The position numbers and the translations under genes are program-made. Shown piece by piece: positions 17,995 through 27,719 of a stretch of 64,000 nucleotides of DNA; the first letter of the stretch is position 1, and the number at the start of each line of letters is the position of its first letter. A model generated the notes under the pieces. The model made no database searches. It was not told where the DNA came from and saw nothing but the letters and a program-made list of their open reading frames with translations. The DNA is from an uncultured Hyphomicrobiales bacterium (GTDB lineage: Bacteria > Pseudomonadota > Alphaproteobacteria > Rhizobiales > Ancalomicrobiaceae). The stretch spans positions 26,773-90,772 of the forward strand of contig CAIYYN010000013.1 of assembly GCA_903930435.1 (NCBI GenBank), written 5' to 3'.

Positions 17995-20900
17995 ATGGCG
18001 ACGAATATCTCCGCGCCCTTTATCCGGCAGCCGATCGCAACATCCCTGCTGATGGTGGGCATTCTGTTTGCCGGAATTGTCGCCTATCCGAGATTGCCGG
18101 TCGCGCCGCTGCCGGAAGTGGACTTCCCGACCATCCAGGTCTCCGCGTCGCTCTCCGGCGCAAGTCCCGAAACGATGGCGTCGTCCGTCGCGCAACCGCT
18201 CGAAACGCAATTCGCCCAGATACCCGGCGTGTCGCAGATGACATCGACGAGCACGCTCGGGGCCACCAGCATTACCATCCAGTTCGACCTCAACCGGGCG
18301 ATCGACGGTGCCGCCAACGATGTCCAGGCCGCGATCAATTCCGCCAGCGGTCAACTCCCGAAGGACTTGCCGGGTCCGCCGACGTATAGAAAAGTCAATC
18401 CGGCGAATTCGCCCATTCTTTTGCTTGGCGCAACGTCGGCAACGATGCCGCTGACCGATCTCGACGATCAGGTCGAGACTAAACTCGCTCAGCAGATCAG
18501 CCAGATCTCGGGCGTGGCGCAGGTCAGCGTTGGCGGACAACAAAAGCCGGCGGTGCGGATCCAGCTCGATCCGGCCAAACTTGTCGCAAAATCGCTCTCG
18601 CTGGAAGATGTGCGCACGGCACTGACGGTGGCGACCGCAGACAGCCCCAAGGGCGCCGTCAACGGGCTGACGCAGTCCTACACAATCTACACCAATGATC
18701 AGCTGACCGAGGCGGAGCCCTGGAACGACGTGATCGTAACCTATCGCGGCAATGCGCCGCTGCGGGTGCGCGACGTCGGCAAGGCGGTTGATGCCGCGCA
18801 GGATTCCACCCAGGCCGCTTGGGCCGACGGCAAGCGCGGCGTCTTCTTGATCATCTTCCAGCAACCGGGTGCCAACGTCATCACGACCGTGGACAGTATC
18901 ATGGCCGCGCTTCCCGGCCTGAAAGCCACGCTTCCGCCGGCACTCGACATCTTCGTGCTCGCCGACCGGACGCAGACGATCCGGGCTTCAGTTCAGGATG
19001 TGCAGTACACGCTGCTGATCACGATCGCGCTGGTGATCATGGTCATCTTCATCTTCTTGCGCAGCGTCTGGGCGACCATCATCCCAAGCATCGCTGTTCC
19101 GCTGGCGCTGCTCGGCGCCTGCGCCCTGATGTGGGTGGTCGGCTACAGCCTCGATAATCTGTCACTGATGGCCTTGACGATTTCGGTCGGCTTCGTCGTC
19201 GACGACGCAATCGTGATGCTGGAGAATATCACCCGCTACATCGAGGCCGGCGAGGAGCCCTATGCCGCCGCGATGAAAGGTTCCGGCGAAATCGCGTTCA
19301 CCATCGTGTCGATCAGCATCTCGCTGATTGCCGTCCTCATTCCGCTGTTCCTGATGAGCGGCATCATCGGGCGATTGTTCCAGGAGTTCGCCGCGACTCT
19401 CGCCATGACGATCGTTGTGTCAGCCATCGTGTCGCTTACGCTTACGCCGATGCTGGCGTCCCGTTACCTAGTGTCGGCCAACGCGACGGCCCATGGGCGG
19501 CTCTATCAGTGGAGTGAGCGTGGCTTCGAGGGGCTGTTGAAGGGATACGAGCGCGGGCTCGACGTCGTGCTGAAGTTTCGCTTCATCACGCTGCTCGTCT
19601 TTTTGGCGACCCTCGGCTTCACGGCTTACCTCTTCGTGATCATTCCGAAGGGGTTTTTCCCGCAGCAGGACACGGGAATGATTTCCGGCATCGCCGAGGC
19701 CGGGCAGGATGTATCATCGGCCGAAATGATGAAGCACATGGAGGCGCTCGGCGCGATCATCAAAAAGGATCCGGCCATCGATCATTTTGCCATGTCCTCG
19801 GGCGGCAACGGCAATGCGGGCAACACCGGGCGCATCTATATCACCTTGAAACAACGGGCCGATCGCGACGCCACCGCGGATCAGGTTATCGCACGGCTCG
19901 CGCCGGGTCTCGCCACCGTTCCAGGCGCGCGACTCTTCCTCCAGGCCTCGCAAGACGTCAGCGTCGGCGGGCGGTCATCCCGCACGCAATATCAATATAC
20001 ATTGCAGGCGCCCGGTCTCGCCCAACTGAACACCTGGGCGCCGAAGTTGCTCGCGGCCATGCAGGGGTTGCCGCAACTGAAGGACGTGGCGTCGGATCAG
20101 CAGACCGGCGGAACCACGCTGACGCTGACGACCAATCGCGATCAGGCCGCACGCTTTGGGCTGAACCCGCAATTGATCGACGACACGCTTTACGATGCCT
20201 TCGGCCAGCGTCAGATCGCGCAGTATTTCACGCAGGAAGCGACGTACGAAGTCATCATGGAGATCCTGCCGAGCCTGAGGGGCGACGTGGCTACGCTGGA
20301 CAAGATCTTCCTGAAATCGCCGACGACGGGTGCAGAGGTGCCCCTTTCGGCCTTCGCCCAGTGGTCGACGATGCCCGTTCAACCCTTGTCGATCAACCAT
20401 CAGAGCCAGTTTCCCGCCGTGACGCTGAGCTTCAATCTGGCCAACGGCGTATCCTTGGGACAGGCAACGGACGTCGTCTCGGCGGTCAAGACCAAGATCA
20501 ACATGCCCACGACGATCACGACCAGTTTTCAAGGGACCGCGCAAGCGTTCCAGCAGTCGCTCTCCACCGTCCCGCTGCTGATCGTCGGCGCGCTCGTCAT
20601 CGTCTATCTGATCCTCGGCATTCTCTACGAGAGCTACATTCATCCGCTAACCATTCTCTCGACGCTGCCGTCGGCCGGAGCGGGAGCCCTCCTGATGCTG
20701 ATGCTGTTTCATTTCGACTTCAGCATGATCGCGCTCATCGGCATTATTCTTCTGATCGGTATCGTCAAGAAGAACGGCATTCTGCTTGTCGATTTCGCGA
20801 TCACGGCCCAGCGCGATGATCACCTTTCGCCGCATGACGCGATCCGCCGCGCCGCGCTCCAGCGCTTTCGCCCGATCATCATGACGACGATGGCGGCCAT

Positions 20901-21141
20901 GCTCGGCGGCATTCCATTGATGTTGGGGCACGGTACCGGCTCGGAACTGCGCCAACCACTCGGCTACGCCATGGTCGGCGGCCTCATCGTCAGCCAGGCG
21001 CTGACACTCTTCACGACGCCGGTCATCTACCTCTACCTCGACCAGTTCGGATCGTGGGTAACCCACTGGAGGAAGCCGCCCAAATCGTCAGGAAACCTTA
21101 GCGATGCGGGAATTGTCACGATTATTCACTCGTTGCCTTGA
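17995..21141 (+). CDS. RND efflux pump permease (MdtB/AcrB type)
   Basis: A 1048-residue proton-driven exporter of the hydrophobe/amphiphile efflux family, the usual length. The first helix region FIRQPIATSLLMVGILFAG is typical, and SVGFVVDDAIVMLENITRYIE carries the paired aspartates of helix 4 used for proton relay. SGIIGRLFQEFA is a conserved loop and GILLIGIVKKNGILLVDFA marks the second half. The sequence resembles MdtB/MdtC more than AcrB, but only one pump gene is present instead of a B/C pair. It is 2 nt from the adaptor gene. Substrates cannot be predicted. Confidence 0.95.
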   Translation: MATNISAPFIRQPIATSLLMVGILFAGIVAYPRLPVAPLPEVDFPTIQVSASLSGASPETMASSVAQPLETQFAQIPGVSQMTSTSTLGATSITIQFDLNRAIDGAANDVQAAINSASGQLPKDLPGPPTYRKVNPANSPILLLGATSATMPLTDLDDQVETKLAQQISQISGVAQVSVGGQQKPAVRIQLDPAKLVAKSLSLEDVRTALTVATADSPKGAVNGLTQSYTIYTNDQLTEAEPWNDVIVTYRGNAPLRVRDVGKAVDAAQDSTQAAWADGKRGVFLIIFQQPGANVITTVDSIMAALPGLKATLPPALDIFVLADRTQTIRASVQDVQYTLLITIALVIMVIFIFLRSVWATIIPSIAVPLALLGACALMWVVGYSLDNLSLMALTISVGFVVDDAIVMLENITRYIEAGEEPYAAAMKGSGEIAFTIVSISISLIAVLIPLFLMSGIIGRLFQEFAATLAMTIVVSAIVSLTLTPMLASRYLVSANATAHGRLYQWSERGFEGLLKGYERGLDVVLKFRFITLLVFLATLGFTAYLFVIIPKGFFPQQDTGMISGIAEAGQDVSSAEMMKHMEALGAIIKKDPAIDHFAMSSGGNGNAGNTGRIYITLKQRADRDATADQVIARLAPGLATVPGARLFLQASQDVSVGGRSSRTQYQYTLQAPGLAQLNTWAPKLLAAMQGLPQLKDVASDQQTGGTTLTLTTNRDQAARFGLNPQLIDDTLYDAFGQRQIAQYFTQEATYEVIMEILPSLRGDVATLDKIFLKSPTTGAEVPLSAFAQWSTMPVQPLSINHQSQFPAVTLSFNLANGVSLGQATDVVSAVKTKINMPTTITTSFQGTAQAFQQSLSTVPLLIVGALVIVYLILGILYESYIHPLTILSTLPSAGAGALLMLMLFHFDFSMIALIGIILLIGIVKKNGILLVDFAITAQRDDHLSPHDAIRRAALQRFRPIIMTTMAAMLGGIPLMLGHGTGSELRQPLGYAMVGGLIVSQALTLFTTPVIYLYLDQFGSWVTHWRKPPKSSGNLSDAGIVTIIHSLP

Positions 21142-21372
21142 GTGGAGATGGTGAATTTCATCCATCTAGCCCGAATATAATCATAGAAAATATCGCCAAA
21201 CTGCTTTTCCAATATGCAAATCATCGCTTCGCCTGCGTATATGCCGAACCTATCAATTTTAATGGTCTGCGGTCTAGCTTGATTAACTGTGGAAAACGCA
21301 TGCCAGCGTTCAGGCATATCGTAATCCTGCAACGAATTTCTTCGCAAATTATAGATATCGAAGGAGAATAAA

Positions 21373-21927
21373 ATGGAACATCGGGGATCTGTCGTTGCAG
21401 TATTTACTGAGCACAAGGCCGCAGAGACAGCGGTTAAAGCGTTAGCCGCCGCTGACTTCAACATCAAGGATCTCACTATCGTCGGCAAAGGGTACAAGAC
21501 CGAGGAGACTGTCGTCGGCTTTTACTCGACGGGTGACCGAATGAAATTCTGGGGAACGCAAGGCGCCGTTTGGGGCGGCCTGTGGGGCCTGTTTTTCGGC
21601 GGGCTCTTCCTTACCGTCCCGGCTGTCGGCGGCGTGGTCGTGCTCGGCGCCCTGGCCACGATCATCATTTCGGCGTTGGAAAACGCCCTTGTTGTCGGTG
21701 GCCTTGGGATGCTCGGCGCCGGGCTTTATGGCCTCGGGATCCCGAAAGACAGTATCATCAATTACGAAACAGCCATCAAGGCAGACGGCTTCCTGGTGAT
21801 GGCGCATGGTGATGCGGCAGAACTCTCCCGCGCCAAGGCCATCCTCGCCAAGACCAATCCAGCCAGCATTGATGTTCATTCCGGCCCCTTGTCTGTAGCT
21901 CAATCGGATGTTCGAGCGGCGGGCTGA
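21373..21927 (+). CDS. stress-type glycine-rich membrane protein (general stress / DUF1269-like)
   Basis: A 184-residue protein. An N-terminal alpha-beta part (VVAVFTEHKAAETAVKALAAADF) is like the YflT/general stress family. A strongly hydrophobic glycine- and alanine-rich centre follows (VWGGLWGLFFGGLF, VPAVGGVVVLGALATIIISALE). The C terminus has GFLVMAHGDAAELSRAKAIL, a second half-repeat of the same fold. AAGGAGA lies 6 nt before the ATG. Related proteins are abundant in rhizobia and are often called hypothetical or permease. The function is unknown; a membrane-associated stress role is inferred from the family. Confidence 0.75.
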   Translation: MEHRGSVVAVFTEHKAAETAVKALAAADFNIKDLTIVGKGYKTEETVVGFYSTGDRMKFWGTQGAVWGGLWGLFFGGLFLTVPAVGGVVVLGALATIIISALENALVVGGLGMLGAGLYGLGIPKDSIINYETAIKADGFLVMAHGDAAELSRAKAILAKTNPASIDVHSGPLSVAQSDVRAAG

Positions 21928-22299
21928 GCGCATTCAACTTTGGGGATGCTGCCTCCACAAAAAGGCAACGTCCCCATCGGTCGTCAAAAGACGTGGTTCA
22001 ATCGGGCGTAATTTGACGGAGGAACGGCCTACGCCTGAAGTAATGGTAGAAAAATAAAGCTGTTTAAGGGTTGGGGATCTGAGATCGAGCGTGAGTAATT
22101 TCCGAACCTAACGCAAGCACTCGGTGGCCCGTAAAGTTTCGAATGCTGTGCAGGCCGTAAAGCCGCTGCATGACCGCAAGACGGCTTGATTTGGCACGTT
22201 TGGAGAGCATTCGATGGGCGAGGCCGCGTCAATATATCGACGGATCTTTATCGCGGGCGGATATTCTCGCTCAACAGGGGCTAGAGCAGCTTCTTCCCC
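21928..22299. other. intergenic interval before the ABC exporter
   Basis: These 372 bases hold a hairpin (annotated separately) and then nothing I can call a gene. A 6-bp inverted repeat (AAGCCG at 22160, CGGCTT at 22182) lies about 110 nt before the HlyD start and is too short to interpret. A TTGGCACG word near 22190 looks like half of a sigma-54 site but lacks the matching -12 part. Confidence 0.4.
21942..21975 (+). terminator. hairpin after the stress-protein gene
   Basis: GGGGATGCTGCC and GGCAACGTCCCC form a 12-bp stem with one G-T pair and one mismatch around a 10-nt A-rich loop, 15 nt after the stop codon. No T run follows, so it may be a weak or Rho-assisted terminator, or an mRNA 3' stabiliser. 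Confidence 0.45.
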
Positions 22300-23454
22300 A
22301 TGGACAACGGCCCCTCACGGCGACAGGGCCCACTTCCACTTTCGGCGCATCCGATGACCGATCAAGGGGGGCTCCCAGAAGGTAGAGCCGAAATTGTCGC
22401 CGCTCCCGCAAACGTGCCCGCTCCTATCGAAGCCATTGCCATCCCTCAAATCGAACCGACTCCATCTCCAACCAAGCGACGCTGGTGGCCGAAGCTATTG
22501 GTCGCCGTGCTTTTGATCGGCGGCGCCGGCGGTGGCGCTTTCTGGTGGCTTAGCCGGCCGCCCGGCCTGCCGCCTGGCATCGCCTTTTCGAATGGACGGC
22601 TTGAGGCGGACGAGATTGATGTGGCGACAAAGTTTGCCGGACGGATTTCTGAAATCCTGGCGGATGAAGGTACGATGGTAAAGGCCGGCGAGGTCGTTGC
22701 CCGAATGGATACGCGCGACCTGCAGGCCCAATTGTCGCAAGCGAACGCCCAGATCGCCCAAGCCCAGCAATCAGTCCTGCAGAACGCCGCGGACCTGGTC
22801 CAAATGAACAGCCAGTTGAAGCTGGCCGAGCAACAGTTGCAGCGCACCAGCGTTCTGGCCGCAAAGGGTTACGAGACAAAAGATGTCCTGGACCAAAGGC
22901 AATCGCAGTTCGACGTCGCAACGGCTGCCTACCACAACACCGAGGCCAAGATCGCGGCCGCGACAGCCGGTGTTCAGGCGGCGACCCACAATGCCGACCT
23001 GATCCAGGTCAATATCGCCGACAACACGCTCCTAGCGCCCAAGGACGGTCCAATAGAGTACCGCCTGACCAATGTCGGCGAGGTTCTGCCAGCCGGTGGA
23101 AAGGTTTTCACCATGCTGGATGTCACCAACGTCTACATGGATATTTTTCTGCCAACGCAGACTGCGGGCCAGGTCAAGATCGGCGACGAGGCCAGCATCG
23201 TTCTTGACGCAATTCCCGCGAAACCGATCCGTGCTCGTGTAACCTTTCTCGCGGCGATAAACGAGTTCACACCGAAGACGGTCGAAACAAAGTCGGAGCG
23301 AGACAAGCTGATGTTTCGCGTTCGTGTCCGCATCGATCCCGAATTGCTGCGGACACACGAAGCCCAGGTCCGCTCCGGCCTACCGGGCCTTGCCTATATC
23401 CGCTTAGATACGACGCCTTGGCCCTCTGCCGTGCAGCCCGTGATCGGCCGATGA
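22300..23454 (+). CDS. HlyD-family adaptor of an ABC exporter (YhiI-like)
   Basis: A 384-residue membrane-fusion protein. One N-terminal helix (LLVAVLLIGGAGGGAFWW) precedes the lipoyl motif FAGRISEILADEGTMVKAGE, a long coiled coil rich in Q and A, and a barrel domain with TLLAPKDGPIEYRLTNVGE. It should connect the two following ABC genes to the periplasm or an outer-membrane channel. Its TGA overlaps the next ATG as ATGA. The start is uncertain: an ATG at 22354 (protein opening MTDQGG) is as good, and neither has a clear ribosome site. The gene order matches the yhiI-rbbA-yhhJ set of enteric bacteria. Confidence 0.88.
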   Translation: MDNGPSRRQGPLPLSAHPMTDQGGLPEGRAEIVAAPANVPAPIEAIAIPQIEPTPSPTKRRWWPKLLVAVLLIGGAGGGAFWWLSRPPGLPPGIAFSNGRLEADEIDVATKFAGRISEILADEGTMVKAGEVVARMDTRDLQAQLSQANAQIAQAQQSVLQNAADLVQMNSQLKLAEQQLQRTSVLAAKGYETKDVLDQRQSQFDVATAAYHNTEAKIAAATAGVQAATHNADLIQVNIADNTLLAPKDGPIEYRLTNVGEVLPAGGKVFTMLDVTNVYMDIFLPTQTAGQVKIGDEASIVLDAIPAKPIRARVTFLAAINEFTPKTVETKSERDKLMFRVRVRIDPELLRTHEAQVRSGLPGLAYIRLDTTPWPSAVQPVIGR

Positions 23455-26180
23455 CCTGCACGGTCGAACCAGTTGCTGTTCTCGGGAACGTCTGGCACCG
23501 CTATGGCAAGCAGATTGCTCTCCGTGGGGTGTCGGTTGAACTGCATGCGGGAGGACTGGTCGGTCTGATCGGTCCGGACGGCGTCGGTAAATCTACCCTG
23601 CTTGCCATACTTGCTGGGGCAAAGCGGGTGCAAGGCGGCAATCCAGGAACGAGCGAAATTTGCGTGTTCGGTGGCGACTTCACGCAGGCGCGGCACCGCA
23701 CCGAGGTATGCGCGCGTATTGCCTATATGCCGCAGGGGCTTGGGCGAAACCTCTACCCGGATCTGACCGTGCGGGAAAACATTGCCTTCTTTTCTCGACT
23801 GTTCGGGCAGGACGCCACCGAGCGCGCGCGACGTACCATAGAGTTGCTCGCGGCGACCAATCTGGCGCCGTTTGCAGACCGCGCGGCACGCAAGCTATCC
23901 GGCGGAATGCGCCAGAAGCTTGGCCTCTGCTGCGCACTTATCCATGACCCGGACCTGCTGATCCTTGACGAGCCAACGACGGGCGTGGACCCGCTGTCCC
24001 GCCAACAGTTTTGGGACTTGGTGGACCGCATTCGCGCCGGGCGGCCGAGCATGAGCGTGATCGTCGCCACCGCCTATATGGAAGAGGCCGAGCGGTTCGG
24101 GCAATTGGTTGTCATGAATGGTGGCGCGGTCCTCGCGACCGGCACGCCGGCCGAAATCAAACAACGCACAGGCTGCAGTACACTGGACGAAAGCTTTATT
24201 GCCTTGCTTCCGGAAGATGTGCGCGCGACCCGCGTACGCCCAAATATCCCAAAGCTCGGTGATGAGACTGCGGGCGTTGCCATCAGCGCCATCGGCCTCA
24301 CGCGTCGCTTCGGTGATTTCACAGCGGTCGACGACGTCAGCTTCGGTATAACAAGAGGCGAGATCTTTGGATTTCTCGGCGCCAATGGCTGCGGCAAGAC
24401 GACGACCATGCGCATGTTGGTCGGCTTGCTGCCCGCAAGCGCCGGCACGGCTCTGCTGTTCGGCCGTGCGGTCAATGCAGCAGACATAAGTATGCGCTAC
24501 CGCGTCGGCTACATGTCACAATCGTTCTCACTTTATACGGAGCTGACCGCAAGGCAGAACCTCGCACTGCATGCCAGACTCTATCATATCGAGCCAGCGA
24601 AGGCCGGTCTCCGGATCGCCGAACTCGTAGCGGGGTTCGGCCTTGCCAACCATCTCGACGCCCTTGCAGCCGATTTACCGCTCGGTATTCGGCAACGGCT
24701 TGCCTTGGCAGTCGCCGTCATCAACGAGCCGCAGATCCTGATCCTCGACGAACCGACATCCGGCGTCGATCCAATGGCACGCGATCAGTTCTGGGCATTG
24801 CTCGGCGACCTATCGCGCAAGAGCGGGGTTACTATTTTCATCTCGACCCATTTTATGGAAGAAGCCGCACGCTGCGATCATATCCTGCTGATGAATGCGG
24901 GTAAGGTGCTGACCATGGGCACACCAGCCGAGGTCGTGAGCCTCTGGGGCGGTCCAACACTCGAGGAAGCATTCATAGCCTGTCTGCAGGCGGCGACCGG
25001 AGCGCAAAGCCAGCCGCCCGCGCCTGTGCAAGTGACGACACCGCGAACGCGGCCGCATGCGTTCAGCTTTCAGCGCATGCTGGCCTATGCCCTGCGGGAG
25101 ACGCTTGAACTTCAGCGCGATCCGATCAGGCTGAGTTTTGCTGTTTTCGGCATGGCGTTCCTCATGATCGTCGTTGGCTATGGCACCAACACCGATGTCG
25201 ATCATCTCCCGTTCGCGGCCTACGACCAGGACCAGACGCCGGAAAGTCGTTCGTATCTCGAAACATACCGAGGCTCGATCTATTTTGCAGAACGCGCTCC
25301 GATTGCCAGCTCGGATCAGTTGCAAGAGCGCTTGGCGAGCGGCGAACTGAAGCTTGCGCTTAACATCCCAGCCGGCTTCGGCCGCAACGTTCGACGAGGC
25401 CTGCCAACCAATGTAGGTGCCTGGGTGGACGGCGCGATGCCGTTTCGCGCCGAGACGACACGCGGCTACGTGGAAGGTGTTCAACAGCTCTATTTGACTG
25501 GCCTGGCAACGTCTGAGGGACTTACTTCCGCCGCGCCTGCGATCGTCGGCCTGCGATTTCGCTACAATCAAGACTTCGACAGCGTCAACTCATTAGTACC
25601 CTCGACCATGGCGCTCCTACTGGCCCTTGTTCCGGCCATTCTGATGGCGCTCGCGGTGGTCAGAGAAAAGGAGTTCGGCTCGATTACCAACCTGTATGTT
25701 ACGCCCGTCACGCGGGCAGAGTTCATGCTGGGCAAACAGATTCCCTACGTCGCACTCGCTATGGCCGGCTTCGCCGTCGTCGCAACAATTGCATCTCTGC
25801 TGTTTGGCGTTCCGGTTAAGGGCAGCGTGTCAGCGCTTGTGGCGGGGACGCTGATCTATGTCTATGCAACGACGGCCTATGGTCTGCTGATCTCGGCATT
25901 CGCCAGTACGCAGATTGCCGCACTGTTTGGCACCGCCTTGTTGACGGTCATCCCGGCGACCCAGTTCTCCGGCATGCTCTCGCCCGTTTCATCGCTCACT
26001 GGCATGGGTGCGGTGCTCGGGCACCTGTTTCCGATGAGCTACTACCTGCCGATCGCGGTCGGTACGTTCACGAAGTCGCTCGGGTTCGCTGAACTTGGAC
26101 CAACGATGCTCATCCTGGCTCTCTTCGTACCGGCGCTCCTCGGGCTCAGTCTCATGATGCTGCGCAAGCAGGAGAAGTAG
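23451..26180 (+). CDS. ABC exporter, two ATPase domains fused to an ABC-2 permease (RbbA-like)
   Basis: A 909-residue fusion. The first ATPase domain has Walker A GPDGVGKST at residues 41-49, LSGGMRQKLGL and LLILDEPTTGVDP. The second has GANGCGKTT near 310 and QILILDEPTSGVDP, with the signature degenerated to LPLGIRQ. From about residue 540 there is an ABC-2 type membrane domain with one N-terminal helix, a periplasmic loop and five C-terminal helices. The ATG at 23451 overlaps the adaptor stop, so the 11 residues upstream of it in the open frame are not real. RbbA of E. coli was named for ribosome association, but fused permeases of this layout are more likely exporters. The cargo is unknown. 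Confidence 0.9.
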   Translation: MTCTVEPVAVLGNVWHRYGKQIALRGVSVELHAGGLVGLIGPDGVGKSTLLAILAGAKRVQGGNPGTSEICVFGGDFTQARHRTEVCARIAYMPQGLGRNLYPDLTVRENIAFFSRLFGQDATERARRTIELLAATNLAPFADRAARKLSGGMRQKLGLCCALIHDPDLLILDEPTTGVDPLSRQQFWDLVDRIRAGRPSMSVIVATAYMEEAERFGQLVVMNGGAVLATGTPAEIKQRTGCSTLDESFIALLPEDVRATRVRPNIPKLGDETAGVAISAIGLTRRFGDFTAVDDVSFGITRGEIFGFLGANGCGKTTTMRMLVGLLPASAGTALLFGRAVNAADISMRYRVGYMSQSFSLYTELTARQNLALHARLYHIEPAKAGLRIAELVAGFGLANHLDALAADLPLGIRQRLALAVAVINEPQILILDEPTSGVDPMARDQFWALLGDLSRKSGVTIFISTHFMEEAARCDHILLMNAGKVLTMGTPAEVVSLWGGPTLEEAFIACLQAATGAQSQPPAPVQVTTPRTRPHAFSFQRMLAYALRETLELQRDPIRLSFAVFGMAFLMIVVGYGTNTDVDHLPFAAYDQDQTPESRSYLETYRGSIYFAERAPIASSDQLQERLASGELKLALNIPAGFGRNVRRGLPTNVGAWVDGAMPFRAETTRGYVEGVQQLYLTGLATSEGLTSAAPAIVGLRFRYNQDFDSVNSLVPSTMALLLALVPAILMALAVVREKEFGSITNLYVTPVTRAEFMLGKQIPYVALAMAGFAVVATIASLLFGVPVKGSVSALVAGTLIYVYATTAYGLLISAFASTQIAALFGTALLTVIPATQFSGMLSPVSSLTGMGAVLGHLFPMSYYLPIAVGTFTKSLGFAELGPTMLILALFVPALLGLSLMMLRKQEK

Positions 26181-26184
26181 CGGC

Positions 26185-27315
26185 ATGCTGCGGCCCCTGA
26201 TGAACGTATTCTGGCTGTCCTTGAAGGAGGTACGAAGCCTGCTGAGCGACTGGTTCATGCTAGGGTTGGTCATCTTCAGCTTCACGTTCTCCATCATATC
26301 GCAGGCACAGAACACCGCTCAGGAGGTGAATAACGCCACGATCGCCATCGCCGACGAAGACCAGTCGCAACTGTCCCGTGGAATCGCGCAGCACTTTCTG
26401 GCACCCTATTTCAAACCTGCCGAACAAATCTCGGTGCACGATATCGACCAGTTACTGGATCGCGCGCGATACACGTTCATCGTCGACATCCCACCGCATT
26501 TCGAACGTGATGTTCAGGCTGGCCGGCGTCCGACGGTACAGGTCAACATTGATGCGACTGCCGCCATGCAGGCCGGCATCGGCTCTGGCTACGTGCAACA
26601 GATCATCATGGCTGAAATCCAGCGCAGCCTGTCGCGGACGGACACTGTGCAACCGGCTGCCGTGACGTTGACGATTCACCTGGCATTCAACCCGAACGCG
26701 GCACCCGGCTGGTTCATGAGTATAATCGGCATCATCAATACGATAACAATGTTGTCTATCCTGCTCTGCGGAGCCGCCGTGATCCGCGAGCGTGAACACG
26801 GCACCATGGATCACCTCCTCACACTCCCGCTGTCGCCTGTCGAGATCGCGTCTGCCAAGGTGCTGGCCAATGGCTTCGTCATCCTGGTCGCAACGGCGCT
26901 CTCGCTTTACCTCGTCGTGCGCGGCCTCCTCGCGGTGCCGATCGCAGGATCAATCCCGCTCTTCCTGTTTGGTGTGGCGTTGTACCTCTTCTATGCGCTT
27001 GCAGTCGGCCTGTTCTTGGCGACCCTGGTGCAGTCGATGCCGCAGTTCGGTCTATTGTTTATATTGGTGTTCCTTCCGATGCAGATGCTATCCGGCGGCA
27101 ACACGCCCCTGGAGAGCGAACCGCGCGTTCTGCAGATCGTCATGCAGGGAGTCGCATCAACACACTTCGTCAGCTTCGCCGAGGCCATCCTGTTCCGCGG
27201 TGCGGGGCTCGCATTGGTCTTTCGGGACTTTCTGGCGGTTGCTGGACTTGGTGCTCTATTCTTTGTGCTGTCCGTTGTGCGCTTTCGGCGAAGTGCTGCA
27301 GCAACGGCTGGCTGA
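26185..27315 (+). CDS. ABC-2 type permease (YhhJ-like)
   Basis: A 376-residue membrane protein of the ABC-2 family. An N-terminal helix (WFMLGLVIFSFTFSIISQA) and a periplasmic loop precede five or six helices with the conserved REREHGTMDHLL stretch, which matches the REKE-type motif that follows the second helix in this family. It starts 4 nt after the fused ATPase gene and probably pairs with that protein's membrane half to form the channel. The gene ends the operon. Confidence 0.9.
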   Translation: MLRPLMNVFWLSLKEVRSLLSDWFMLGLVIFSFTFSIISQAQNTAQEVNNATIAIADEDQSQLSRGIAQHFLAPYFKPAEQISVHDIDQLLDRARYTFIVDIPPHFERDVQAGRRPTVQVNIDATAAMQAGIGSGYVQQIIMAEIQRSLSRTDTVQPAAVTLTIHLAFNPNAAPGWFMSIIGIINTITMLSILLCGAAVIREREHGTMDHLLTLPLSPVEIASAKVLANGFVILVATALSLYLVVRGLLAVPIAGSIPLFLFGVALYLFYALAVGLFLATLVQSMPQFGLLFILVFLPMQMLSGGNTPLESEPRVLQIVMQGVASTHFVSFAEAILFRGAGLALVFRDFLAVAGLGALFFVLSVVRFRRSAAATAG

Positions 27316-27719
27316 GTGGTTTTGTTGCTTGGGATCTGGGCAGAATAACAGATGGGGAGCTGGGATTTTTACGCGCCAGGTTCCAACTCACCTGCGCGCA
27401 AGCTCCAATTGTTTGGTGACCGACGAGGATGCCATTTGTCCCCCTATGGTATGGTCAGAGACAAGGGCTGATTTCTATTCCGGCCGATAACCACAAACCG
27501 ATCCGTCCGACAGTAATCGAAACTTGGGTGTTTTCCGACGCTATCGTTCAGGTGCACGCTGGATAAATTCGTTCTGGAGATCGAGGCGTCGGCATCTGGG
27601 ATCCGCGCACTTGATCCAGTCATCGGACAAAATTGGAAAGCTGCAAAACTCTGGTTTGTTTAGCCGTGCTTGCCGATCTTCCGATGTCCCAACATCATTC
27701 CCAGAATGAGGAGACAGAA
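27316..27719. promoter_or_regulatory. intergenic interval upstream of the BON-domain gene
   Basis: These 404 bases separate the ABC exporter from the BON gene on the same strand. I found no gene, no strong hairpin and no GGAAC-N16/17-CGTT general-stress promoter by eye. GAGGAG just before 27720 is the ribosome site of the next gene. Confidence 0.35.

Noticed and set aside
21126..21497. Minus-strand frame of 123 codons between the RND pump and the stress gene
   Set aside because: It runs over the start and ribosome site of the plus-strand stress gene, has no ribosome site and no recognisable domain; its AT-rich composition explains the open frame.
22190..22206. TTGGCACG word as a sigma-54 -24 element upstream of the HlyD gene
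   Set aside because: The -12 half reads GAGAGC-like instead of TTGC at the required distance.
24660..24700. Degenerate ABC signature (LPLGIRQ) in the second ATPase domain of the RbbA-like protein
   Set aside because: This form is common in the second domain of YbhF/RbbA-like proteins, so it is a family trait rather than a local mutation.
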